Source: JAJFTV01 sp036825755 (lineage in GTDB: Bacteria; Chloroflexota; Anaerolineae; Anaerolineales; Anaerolineaceae). From it: a stretch of DNA of 64,000 nucleotides. Location: NCBI GenBank assembly GCA_036825755.1, contig DAISXR010000005.1, positions 1 to 64,000 on the forward strand, given 5' to 3'. This document shows, one piece after another, positions 55,577 to 63,348 of this stretch; positions within the stretch are counted from its first letter, which is position 1, and the number at the start of each line of letters is the position of its first letter. The notes beneath the pieces are model-generated. The model had not been told where the DNA came from and made no database searches. It saw only the letters and a program-made list of their open reading frames with translations. The position numbers and the translations under genes were made by a program.

Positions 55577-56218
55577 ATGACGAATAACAGCGAAGATCCG
55601 TTTGAGAAGATTGGGAGTGAATTTCTGTTCCAGGATTCCGAGGAGCCGGCGCAGCCGGAACCCTCGCCAAAGAAGGAAAAACCCCGCAAACCGAAAGGCA
55701 GCCGGAATTTTTGGGTTGCAGCCGGTGTTCTTGCGGTTTTGTTTATCCTGATGATTGGCGTCCTGTCGCTCTTATCCATCTTCGTTCTGCCTCGCATGGA
55801 ATCTTCACGTTTACAGGAAGCGGCTCTGATCAACGCGCACAACACCGCCACCATCGCAGCGGCCACCAATCAGGCCGTGGTGCTGGCCGGTGAGATTATC
55901 ACCCCCACCCCCACCATGACCGAAGAACCCACCTCGACACCTGTGATCATCCTGTTTACCGAATCACCGGCCACCAATACGCCCGAAAGCGGGATCGGAG
56001 CCGAAGCGGAAGCCGCCGCTCAGACCTCCACCGCCGCTGCCATTCTAGCCCAGGCTACCGTGCAGGACCCCACTGCCACGCTCACCATCACGCCTACTCC
56101 CACCGCGCTGCCCGATACCGGTCTGGCGGATAAAATGGGAATGCCAGGGCTGGTGGGAATTGCCCTGGCACTGGTTGTGATTATTTTCCTCGTTCGGAAA
56201 GTACGCCTGACGGTTTAG
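55577..56218 (+). CDS. Membrane protein with C-terminal LPDTG sorting signal
   Basis: A 213-residue protein. The acidic then basic N-terminus ends in one helix (FWVAAGVLAVLFILMIGVLS) with no cleavage site that I can see. A Thr/Pro/Ala/Glu-rich region of about 100 residues follows, with TPTPTMTEEPTSTP and TLTITPTPTA stretches. The C-terminus is LPDTG, a short spacer, a hydrophobic run (LVGIALALVVIIFLV) and the basic tail RKVRLTV, which is the layout of a sortase signal. A sortase is encoded 10 kb away. AGGAGAAG lies before ATG 55577. It could be a spacer-like stalk rather than a binding protein. Confidence 0.8.
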   Translation: MTNNSEDPFEKIGSEFLFQDSEEPAQPEPSPKKEKPRKPKGSRNFWVAAGVLAVLFILMIGVLSLLSIFVLPRMESSRLQEAALINAHNTATIAAATNQAVVLAGEIITPTPTMTEEPTSTPVIILFTESPATNTPESGIGAEAEAAAQTSTAAAILAQATVQDPTATLTITPTPTALPDTGLADKMGMPGLVGIALALVVIIFLVRKVRLTV

Positions 56219-57672
56219 CTCGCTTTTTCAGCCACCTGTTGACCATACCCGATCAGCGCTTTGAGCATCTCAGGCGAGCGTCCTTCTGCGTATACCCGCA
56301 GTACCGGCTCGGTGCCGGACGGGCGGATGAGCAGCCAGGAATCATCTGACATGATGTACTTGGCCCCATCCAGCGTGCTGATATCCACGATTCTTTCACC
56401 ACCAATACTGGCCGGTGCGTTGGCATGCAACTGCTCCACCATGGCGTTTTTGGCTACCGGATGACTCAAACGCAGATCGCGGCGTTCATAAAATGCCGGG
56501 CCCACATCATTTAGCAGATCCTGTACTAATTCCAGTAAAGTGGTGCGCTTTTTGGCTACCATCTCCACAATTAACAGACCCATCAGAATACCGTCGCCTT
56601 CGGGGATGTGCCCTTTGAAGGAGATGCCGCCCGATTCCTCACCACCGATCAACACATCGTCATGCATCATCTGGTCGGAGATGTGGTTGAAGCCCACCGG
56701 GGTTTCATAAATGGGCAGCCCGTAGCGTTTAGCCAGTCGATCGAGCATGCGGCTGGTGGACACCGTACGTACCACCGAGCCGCGCAAACCGCGTTCTTCC
56801 ACCAGATAGCGCAGTGAGAGCGCCATAATCTTGTGCGGATCTACAAAGTTGCAGCGCTCGTCCATCGCGCCGGTGCGGTCGGCGTCGCCATCGGTGGCCA
56901 CGCCGAAATTGCCCAGACCCATGCTGATGGCCCCCGCCAGCGCATCCAGATAACGCGAGATCGGTTCCGGGTGGACCCCGCCAAAGCCCGGGTTGAGCTC
57001 ATTGCGGATTTCGTGCACCTCGCAGCCGGTGCCCTGTAAAATCCCCTTGATCACACCCCGACCCGAGCCGTACATCGAATCGACTACCACCCGCAGCTTG
57101 TCTTCCGAAATGGCGTCAAAGTCGATCAGATTGCGCAGGTGTTCATAGTACTGCGGGATGGGGTTGAAGCGGCGGATCAGCCCGCTCTCGCGCGCCATGT
57201 CAAAGTCCATCAAATTAGGGCCGCGGCCACGCATTTCGTTGTCGTTCAAATACACTTCCACCTGCCGGCATTGATCCGGCGAAGCGGAACTGCCATAAGC
57301 GTTTTTGAGCTTGACGCCGTTATAACGCGGAGCATTGTGGGAAGCGGTGATCATGATACCGCCCACCGCTTTCATTTGATGAACCGCATACGAAATAACC
57401 GGGGTGGGGGCGTCTGACTGGGCCAGATATACGGTGAACCCGTTTCCGGCCATCACCCGGGCAATATCCATGGCATACCGGTCGGAGAGAAAGCGCGTGT
57501 CATACCCCACCACCACTGTATGGGGTGTGGGGTTCAGGCTGTTTCCTCCATTATTCCACGTATCCGTGGAAAGGGCATCAGCAATCGCCTGGGCAACCAG
57601 GCGTAGATTGGTAAAGGTGAAGGTGTCTGATATGACAGCCCGCCATCCATCGGTTCCAAAATGAATCGTCAT
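56215..57672 (-). CDS. Phosphoglucomutase/phosphomannomutase family protein
   Basis: Alpha-D-phosphohexomutase of 485 residues. The N-terminus HFGTDGWRAVISDTFT is typical. The phosphoserine loop is MITASHNAPRYNGVKLKNAY, the metal loop is DGDADRTGAMD and the sugar-binding loop is GGEESGG. The C-terminal phosphate-binding part reads LLIRPSGTEPVLRVYAEG. It interconverts the 1- and 6-phosphates of a hexose; glucose, mannose or glucosamine cannot be told apart. Together with GlmU it could serve amino-sugar synthesis. Its stop overlaps that of the LPDTG gene in convergent orientation. Confidence 0.95.
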   Translation of the reverse strand: MTIHFGTDGWRAVISDTFTFTNLRLVAQAIADALSTDTWNNGGNSLNPTPHTVVVGYDTRFLSDRYAMDIARVMAGNGFTVYLAQSDAPTPVISYAVHQMKAVGGIMITASHNAPRYNGVKLKNAYGSSASPDQCRQVEVYLNDNEMRGRGPNLMDFDMARESGLIRRFNPIPQYYEHLRNLIDFDAISEDKLRVVVDSMYGSGRGVIKGILQGTGCEVHEIRNELNPGFGGVHPEPISRYLDALAGAISMGLGNFGVATDGDADRTGAMDERCNFVDPHKIMALSLRYLVEERGLRGSVVRTVSTSRMLDRLAKRYGLPIYETPVGFNHISDQMMHDDVLIGGEESGGISFKGHIPEGDGILMGLLIVEMVAKKRTTLLELVQDLLNDVGPAFYERRDLRLSHPVAKNAMVEQLHANAPASIGGERIVDISTLDGAKYIMSDDSWLLIRPSGTEPVLRVYAEGRSPEMLKALIGYGQQVAEKAS

Positions 57673-57704
57673 AGAATGCTCCTGAATAAATTTGTAATCT
57701 TAGA

Positions 57705-58982
57705 TTAAGGCATCGGGGTGGATGCGCGAATATCCAGCAGGGATTTCATCATCCAACCCTCAACACCATCATCGGTACGAATAAAAACCCAAATTGTGTC
57801 ATTGACTGTTTGTTCCGCATACTGCGGTTGAATCTCCACCCAGGACCCGTTCAACACCGAACTGACCACCGCCCCGGCCGGTTCTTCGCGGATGTATGCC
57901 CCGGCGGCGCCGCTCACCTTCACCACCGCCAGATACGGTTTGGGCTCCGGCGTGATGGTGGGCGTGTCTGTCCGTGTCGGCTGCCGGGTAATGGTGTGGG
58001 TCATCGTTGGGCGCGGTTCATGCGATGGTGTGTTGGTTGCAGTCAGACTTGGTGTAAGCGATGCAGCCGGTGGGCTTGTTTCCGGCGCAGCCAGGCTGGT
58101 TGCTGGTGTACTCTCTACTTGTGAAACGGGAGCGTAACTGGTGGGTGTGGGAGCAGCCGTTAGGGGACCCATCTGCCCTCGGGTAAAACTCCCCGCGCTG
58201 AGAAAAAGAATCGAAACAATTGCGGTCAGCAGAATACTGCCGGGCAGCGAGCTGTTTTCACGCAGGCGCCGCCGCAGCCCCTGCAGATCGAAAACCACGG
58301 TTGAAACCAGCACGGCCAGTGACAGGCGAAGCACAAAAGAGGTCAGCCCAGCCTGAAATACCAGCGGAAAGCCGGCTGATAGACCGTACGCCGCTGCTGC
58401 CGCCGGCAGATACAGTTCATAGGCCAACGCGGCACTGGCCAGTCGAGGATTTTGCAGCGGATTTCGGTACAGCCGGATGGCTGTGATGACGGCTCCGGCA
58501 ACCAGTACGGCCGCATCCGGCCACGAAAAAGCGGCGGCCTGTAGGAGGTTTGCCTGTTGCGGCGCAGACCACAATCGCGCTGCCAGGCCCGCAGCGGCCC
58601 CGGCTCCAAAAACCAGCACAACACCCACCAGCAGACCGCCCAGCGAGTGAAAGAAAAACCTCAGCGAACCTGAAACCGCTGCCAGTGAAAGACCGATCAG
58701 CGGGGCCAGGAATGGTGCTGCCAGTGCCGCCAGTACAAAGATGGCGCGGGCATTAACGGCACCTGCATCCAGAAAGAGCGCGGCTGAAAGTAAGACGCCG
58801 CTGAGCAATGAGAATGTAAAGAAATCGGTGGTGGGTACGGCGGTGTGCGCCAGATTCCCCAGATACACATCACGGTCTTCCAGGCCCCCGTACAGCGGAA
58901 TCCGTTTGCGTCTGCGGCGTTGGGCAGACGCATGGGCGGGTTCATCCCGGCGTGAAGATGGTTTTCTCCGTGGTACGGTCAT
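57705..58982 (-). CDS. DUF389-like membrane protein with C-terminal SH3-like domain
   Basis: Protein of 425 residues. A basic N-terminus precedes about eight helices, opening FFTFSLLSGVLLSAALFLDA and FVLAALAAPFLAPLIGLSLA, which resemble the DUF389 family. A Thr/Pro linker (TPSLTATNTPSHEPRPTMTH) leads to an extracytoplasmic domain of about 80 residues, AGAYIREEPAGAVVSSVLNG and VFIRTDDGVEGWMMKSLL, an SH3b fold. The combination suggests a channel-like membrane part with a wall-binding or sensing tail; the function is unknown. It overlaps the HAD gene by four bases (ATGA). Confidence 0.72.
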   Translation of the reverse strand: MTVPRRKPSSRRDEPAHASAQRRRRKRIPLYGGLEDRDVYLGNLAHTAVPTTDFFTFSLLSGVLLSAALFLDAGAVNARAIFVLAALAAPFLAPLIGLSLAAVSGSLRFFFHSLGGLLVGVVLVFGAGAAAGLAARLWSAPQQANLLQAAAFSWPDAAVLVAGAVITAIRLYRNPLQNPRLASAALAYELYLPAAAAAYGLSAGFPLVFQAGLTSFVLRLSLAVLVSTVVFDLQGLRRRLRENSSLPGSILLTAIVSILFLSAGSFTRGQMGPLTAAPTPTSYAPVSQVESTPATSLAAPETSPPAASLTPSLTATNTPSHEPRPTMTHTITRQPTRTDTPTITPEPKPYLAVVKVSGAAGAYIREEPAGAVVSSVLNGSWVEIQPQYAEQTVNDTIWVFIRTDDGVEGWMMKSLLDIRASTPMP

Positions 58983-59449
58983 TTTCTGAGTGTGGCAACA
59001 ATCCTTAATGGTTTCTCGAGCAGATCCAGCGCGGTTAGAATATCCGGGGTAACCAGATCGGCGGCGAGCAAAGCCGCGGTACTGGTACCCTCCGATGACA
59101 GAACACAGATCCCCAGACCGGCTTCTCGCAGCATCTCAGCATCATTCGCACCCTGGCCGATCGCCACCACCTGCGCGGCTCCCAGACGGCGAATGTAGGC
59201 GGCCTTTTCTTCAGCGCCCTGACCGGGACCCAGCCGAACCGATTGAATGTTAAGCGCCCTGTCGATCTCATCCTGCCGGTGATAGGTATCTGCGGTCAGC
59301 AGGTGCAGTGATAATCTGTCACGCAGCTTTGAAAGACTTTTTACTACCCCCATGATCAATTCGCCGTCAATCGCCAGTGTGCCGTTTACATCGCATACCA
59401 GGTGGTTCAGTTGCAGGATACCGCAACCGGGGATGCTCAGCTCGATCAT
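58979..59449 (-). CDS. HAD-family hydrolase, soluble P-type-ATPase-like
   Basis: A 156-residue HAD protein. Motif I reads LVCDVNGTLAIDG, so the nucleophile Asp is kept but the usual second Asp is Asn. Motif II is LHLLTADTYHR, and motif IV is AIGQGANDAEMLREAGLGI. This pattern matches the group once called soluble P-type ATPases (COG4087). The physiological substrate is unknown. It is translationally coupled to the DUF389-like gene and may share the phosphohexomutase transcript. Confidence 0.85.
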   Translation of the reverse strand: MIELSIPGCGILQLNHLVCDVNGTLAIDGELIMGVVKSLSKLRDRLSLHLLTADTYHRQDEIDRALNIQSVRLGPGQGAEEKAAYIRRLGAAQVVAIGQGANDAEMLREAGLGICVLSSEGTSTAALLAADLVTPDILTALDLLEKPLRIVATLRK

Positions 59450-59495
59450 GGAATAATTATAATACAGAGCTGATTTCCACGACCAGTCTCCCCTC

Positions 59496-59543
59496 TTGAC
59501 AAATTACAATATTTCGTTATTATTATCAATAATGATAATAATA
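59496..59543 (+). promoter_or_regulatory. Promoter and overlapping operator of the ArsR-like regulator
   Basis: TTGACA (59496-59501), 16 bases and TATTAT (59518-59523) form a promoter. TATTATTATCA (59518-59528) and TGATAATAATA (59533-59543) form a perfect 11-bp inverted repeat across ATAA, covering the -10 and the start point. This is the layout of an autorepressor site. Confidence 0.7.
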
Positions 59544-59561
59544 TAATCAATTGAGGACATT

Positions 59562-60256
59562 TTGACAAAAGAAGAAGTTGATCTCATTTTGCATCCGTTG
59601 CGCTATCGTCTGCTGCAAACACTGCAGGGGAAGCAGTTGACCACCCAGCAAATTGCTGAAGAAATGCGCGGGTACCCGGTTTCCTCCATCTATCGGCATC
59701 TAAAAACGCTGCTGGATGCCGGCCTGGTGCAAATTGTGGAGACCCGCAAAGTAAAAGGCATAGATGAAAAAGTTTACACATCCGGCGAGCGACTGACGGT
59801 GACCGAGAATGAATTTTCCCAATACGGCCGGGATGATCACCAGCGCTATTTCGCGTCCTTCCTCTCTTACCTGCTCAGACGCTTCAGCGATTATGTAAGC
59901 GAAGATATTGNNNNNNNNNNNNNNNNNNNNNNNNNNNNNNNNNNNNNNNNNNNNNNNNNNNNNNNNNNNNNNNNNNNNNNNNNNNNNNNNNNNNNNNNNN
60001 NNNNNNNNNNTCCTTCCTCTCTTACCTGCTCAGACGCTTCAGCGATTATGTAAGCGAAGATATTGATTTGGATATGCTGGGCGATCGAACGGGTTTCACC
60101 GAAATGATGTTTTATGCCACCCAAGAGGATTTGGATCAACTGGGTGCAACGCTGAATCAGGAACTCATCCGGCTGAGCGCACAGGAGAAAACTCCGCAAC
60201 GCCAGCGCCAGCTTTTTTCTGTGATCACATTCCCTGTCGAACGAAAGGAAAAATAG
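59562..60256 (+). CDS. ArsR-like winged-helix regulator, split by an artefactual gap
   Basis: The start is TTG 59562 with GAGGA four bases upstream. The winged helix reads ILHPLRYRLLQTLQGKQLTT, EEMRGYPVSSIYRHLKTLLD, then GLVQIVETRKVKGIDEKVYT. A helical C-terminal part follows. The gap at 59911-60010 lies in the gene, but its two flanks share the same 55 bases (59856-59910 and 60011-60065). Joining them gives 540 bases in one frame, a protein of 179 residues ending FPVERKEK. It probably represses itself and the PLDc_N and ABC genes behind it through the inverted repeat at its promoter. The signal it senses is unknown. Confidence 0.85.
59911..60010. other. Assembly gap (100 N), artefactual
   Basis: The 55 bases before the gap are repeated exactly after it. 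The contigs therefore overlap and no sequence is missing. Confidence 0.97.
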
Positions 60257-60259
60257 AAA

Positions 60260-60469
60260 ATGGACACTATTCTGGATACTCTGGTGAAATATTTACCCCT
60301 GCTGATCCCGCTCCTGCTCATTCAGTTTGGGCTGATGCTCTTCGCCATCCTGGATCTCATCAAGCGGCCCCGGACGCGCGGACCCAAATGGGTGTGGGCG
60401 ATCGTGATCATCCTGGTCAACCTGATCGGGCCGATCCTGTATTTTGTGCTGGGGCGTGAGGAAGAATAA
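60260..60469 (+). CDS. Small PLDc_N domain membrane protein
   Basis: A 69-residue protein with two helices (LLIPLLLIQFGLMLFAILDL and WVWAIVIILVNLIGPILYFV) and a Lys-Arg-Pro turn between them (KRPRTRGPK). This is the pattern of the PLDc_N family, the membrane part of cardiolipin synthases that also occurs alone next to ABC transporters. It starts three bases after the regulator and ends just before the ABC ATPase gene. It may be a small transporter subunit. Confidence 0.85.
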   Translation: MDTILDTLVKYLPLLIPLLLIQFGLMLFAILDLIKRPRTRGPKWVWAIVIILVNLIGPILYFVLGREEE

Positions 60470-60470
60470 C

Positions 60471-61424
60471 ATGTTGTCACAAAGCCAACCGGCTATTCGC
60501 TGCGAAGGGCTGACCAAACAGTACGGTGAGGTACACGCGCTGACCGACCTGAATCTCTCCGTCCCGCAGGGGATCATTTTTGGGTTTTTGGGCCGCAACG
60601 GCGCCGGTAAGACCACTACCATGCGCCTGCTCACCGGGCTGGCGCATCCCACCAGCGGGCATGCCTGGATCAACGGGGTGGAAACCACCAACGGGCACGA
60701 CCTCTCGCACCGGCAATACGGATACCTGCCGCAGACTGCCTCCTTTTATGGCTGGATGACAGCGCAGGAATACCTGTCGTATGTGCTGGGGTTGTTTGAA
60801 GTGCCCGTGGGTGAGCATAAAAACCGCATTACCGAGTGCCTTCAGCAGGTGGGGCTGCAAAAGGCAGCCCGGCGGCAGATCAGCGGGTTTTCAGGCGGTA
60901 TGCTGCAGCGGCTGGGTATCGCGCAGGCGTTGATCCACCGCCCACCGGTCTTGCTGCTGGATGAGCCCACCAGTTCACTGGATCCGGCTGGACGGTATGA
61001 AGTGCTAGAACTGCTCAGCGCGCTGCGTGGACAGACGACCATTTTCCTCTCCAGCCATATTCTGGCGGATGTGGAACGCATCAGCGATTGGGTAGGGGTG
61101 ATCCATGAGGGCGTTCTGCTGTTTGAAACCAGCCAGGCTGAATTGATTTCGCGCTACCAGGCTAATGTGGTTCTGCTGGAGGTAGATAACGCCAAACCTG
61201 AGGCATTGGATGGATTTCTGCAGAAAATCAGGCTGCTGCCGTGGGTGGAAACCGTAAATGTTGAAACGAGTTCTGTGCGCATCACGGTCAACGATATTCC
61301 GGCTGCCAAACAAGCTGTTCTGCCCTTGGTGGTGGAACACGGCGTGGTGCTGGAGCGGATGCAGTGGGTTCGCCCTACATTGGAAGAAATCTTTCTTCAG
61401 GTCAGTTCGACAGGCGGTGATTAA
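60471..61424 (+). CDS. ABC transporter ATP-binding protein
   Basis: A 317-residue ATPase from ATG 60471. Walker A is GRNGAGKTT (residues 41-49), the signature is FSGGMLQRLGIAQAL, Walker B is VLLLDEPTSSLDPAG and the H-loop is FLSSHILADVERISDW. A C-terminal domain of about 90 residues (DGFLQKIRLLPWVETVNVET) is typical of ABC-2 export ATPases such as CcmA/NatA. It would power the fused permease encoded one base downstream. The substrate is unknown. Confidence 0.93.
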   Translation: MLSQSQPAIRCEGLTKQYGEVHALTDLNLSVPQGIIFGFLGRNGAGKTTTMRLLTGLAHPTSGHAWINGVETTNGHDLSHRQYGYLPQTASFYGWMTAQEYLSYVLGLFEVPVGEHKNRITECLQQVGLQKAARRQISGFSGGMLQRLGIAQALIHRPPVLLLDEPTSSLDPAGRYEVLELLSALRGQTTIFLSSHILADVERISDWVGVIHEGVLLFETSQAELISRYQANVVLLEVDNAKPEALDGFLQKIRLLPWVETVNVETSSVRITVNDIPAAKQAVLPLVVEHGVVLERMQWVRPTLEEIFLQVSSTGGD

Positions 61425-63005
61425 GTGGCCATCTTTGTGTACGTTCTCTCCATTATTTTGATGATTCTGGCTCCTGTCATTCTGGCGGTGATTTTCCGCC
61501 GCAGGGTGCGGGTGCCGTGGTTCCTGTTTCTGGCGGGCATGCTCACCTTCATCTCCTCGCAGGTGGTGCATTTGCCGTTGAATAACTGGCTGACCGATAT
61601 TGGGATTTTACCGAGCACACAGGAGGAGATGAAATCGCATGTGGTAGTCTCCGCGCTGATTTTAGGTGCCAGTGCCGGGCTGTGTGAGGAACTGGCCCGC
61701 GCCGCCGGGTTTGCGCTGCTGAAGAAATGGCGTAAAGACGAACACGGCCTTTTCATGGGTCTGGGGCATGGTGGAATTGAATCTATGGTGTTTGGCGGTG
61801 TGCAGACTGCAGCTATGGTCAGCTCGTTGTGGAGCCTGCAGGGTACGGATCTCAGCACACTCAACCTGACCCCGGACCAGTTGAGCGCTTTACAGACGCA
61901 ACTGGCGATGTTCACCGGTTCTGCCTGGGCGGGGTTTCTGCCCCTTTTTGAGCGGTTATGGGCCATCAGCATCCATGTACTGCTGTCATTGATGGTACTG
62001 CGTGCGTTTCAGACTAAAAAGCCTCTGTATGTAGTAGGTGCCATTCTTTACCATATGGTGGCGGATGCGGTGGCGGTGTACGGGATGTATGAGTGGAACA
62101 GTACCCTGCTGACCTATGCCGTATTGGCGGCCCTTTTAATCCCGGGGGCGGTATGGGCGTTCCGTACGGTGCGTCTGCCCGCTGAAACAGACCCTGACGC
62201 ACGGGCAGGTTTTGGTCATGAATTACGCGTTTTCTGGCTGGCGTTTCAGAAGGAGATGCGCCAGCAGTGGCGCTCACGGCGCGTGCTGGTGGTTGGAGCG
62301 GTGTTCCTGTTGTTTGGCATGGGGTCTCCGTTGCTGGCCAAATATACCCCGGAGATCATTTCCAGTATGGAAGGCGCTGAAATGTTCGCCAACCTGATCC
62401 CGGAGCCGAGCATAGCCGATGCGATAGGACAGTACACCAAAAATCTGACACAGTTCGGGTTTATGCTGGCGATTCTGCTGGGTATGACGGCGGTGGTGGG
62501 TGAGAAAGAACGCGGTACCGCCGCGATGATCTTAACCAAACCGCTCCCGCGCTGGGCTTTTCTGTATGCCAAGTTCGCCGCCCAATGCGTGGTCTATATC
62601 GCCGCTTTCGCAGCCGCGGGGCTTGGCGCTTACTATTACACCGTCATCCTGTTTGGCGCGCCAAACGCGGGTGTGTTTGCGCTGGTCAATCTGATCCTGC
62701 TGGTGTGGCTGCTCACCTTTGTGGGGGTCACACTGCTGGGCAGTGTGCTGGGCAAGTCAACTGGCTCAGCGGCGGGGATTGCTTTGGGGTTGTCGGTGCT
62801 GTTGCTGGTATCGGGCAATATTCCCAATGTGGGTATGTTGCTACCCGGCGGGTTGACTGCCTGGGCTGCCAGCCTGGGCGCGTCCATCGCGGATCCGGGC
62901 GCGGCAACAGCCGGGAACGCCGGTTCGCTGGCAGCCGCAGTGGCGTTGATTCTCATCAGCCTGCTGGCAGCTCTGGCAGTGTTTGAAAGGCAGGAATTGG
63001 AATAA
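61425..63005 (+). CDS. YhfC-type membrane peptidase fused to an ABC-2 permease
   Basis: One uninterrupted frame of 526 residues from GTG 61425. Residues 1 to about 250 have six or seven helices and match the YhfC family (PF10086, putative membrane peptidase). The motifs are CEELAR (E88, E89, R92), GHGGIES (H115), FERLWAISIH (E176, H184) and YHMVADA (H210). Residues from about 267 read WLAFQKEMRQQWRSRRVLVV, TAVVGEKERGTAAMILTKPL and five more helices, an ABC-2 permease of the NatB type. The ATPase gene ends one base upstream. I do not know of this fusion. A peptide or lipopeptide exporter that also cleaves its cargo is one possibility. Confidence 0.85.
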   Translation: MAIFVYVLSIILMILAPVILAVIFRRRVRVPWFLFLAGMLTFISSQVVHLPLNNWLTDIGILPSTQEEMKSHVVVSALILGASAGLCEELARAAGFALLKKWRKDEHGLFMGLGHGGIESMVFGGVQTAAMVSSLWSLQGTDLSTLNLTPDQLSALQTQLAMFTGSAWAGFLPLFERLWAISIHVLLSLMVLRAFQTKKPLYVVGAILYHMVADAVAVYGMYEWNSTLLTYAVLAALLIPGAVWAFRTVRLPAETDPDARAGFGHELRVFWLAFQKEMRQQWRSRRVLVVGAVFLLFGMGSPLLAKYTPEIISSMEGAEMFANLIPEPSIADAIGQYTKNLTQFGFMLAILLGMTAVVGEKERGTAAMILTKPLPRWAFLYAKFAAQCVVYIAAFAAAGLGAYYYTVILFGAPNAGVFALVNLILLVWLLTFVGVTLLGSVLGKSTGSAAGIALGLSVLLLVSGNIPNVGMLLPGGLTAWAASLGASIADPGAATAGNAGSLAAAVALILISLLAALAVFERQELE

Positions 63006-63069
63006 GTTCAATCTCTGAGTAATAAGAGATCTGAAAATGATTCATCAAATCAAATCAGTGTGAAGGAAG

Positions 63070-63129
63070 ACGCCCAAAAATCGTTAAACAGTCATATTTC
63101 TATGTGATGTTTACATAATTTTTGGGCGT
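63070..63129 (+). terminator. Long inverted repeat, possible terminator of the ABC operon
   Basis: ACGCCCAAAAAT (63070-63081) pairs perfectly with ATTTTTGGGCGT (63118-63129). Inside, TAAACA (63085-63090) pairs with TGTTTA (63108-63113). No T-run follows at once, although the right arm contains T5. It is a terminator or a structured element. Confidence 0.5.
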
Positions 63130-63135
63130 TGCATA

Positions 63136-63163
63136 TTGTATATAATGTTTCGCCTGTTATAAT
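63136..63163 (+). promoter_or_regulatory. Promoter of the solute-binding protein gene
   Basis: TTGTAT (63136-63141), 16 bases and a perfect TATAAT (63158-63163), about 185 bases before the start codon. Confidence 0.65.
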
Positions 63164-63348
63164 ATTCAGTAGACCCCTTTTTATTAATTGAAAATCGATT
63201 TATTGGGAACCCTTGGAAAGGCTATTGCTATTTAATGCCGTCTGAAAGGAGGTGCCAGGAAAAAATCATCTTGTCTGTTGATTGTTAATCATCAATCGTT
63301 TGTGATTACGTCGAGCTCATATGCTGAGTAATGATACAGGAGACAATA

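Larger units (their letters stand above)
63006..63348. other. AT-rich intergenic region and leader
   Basis: A 343-base gap clearly richer in A/T than the genes before it. It holds a long inverted repeat (63070-63129), a promoter (63136-63163) and a leader of about 180 bases. The leader includes AAAGGAGGTG at 63245-63254, but no start codon lies at a useful distance from it, so I do not call a leader peptide. Confidence 0.7.

Noticed and set aside
59856..60065. True tandem duplication around the gap
   Set aside because: The two copies end exactly at the N run, and joining them restores the frame, as expected from overlapping contigs.
63245..63290. Leader peptide after AAAGGAGGTG
   Set aside because: No ATG, GTG or TTG lies at a normal distance; the nearest TTG frame is five codons long.
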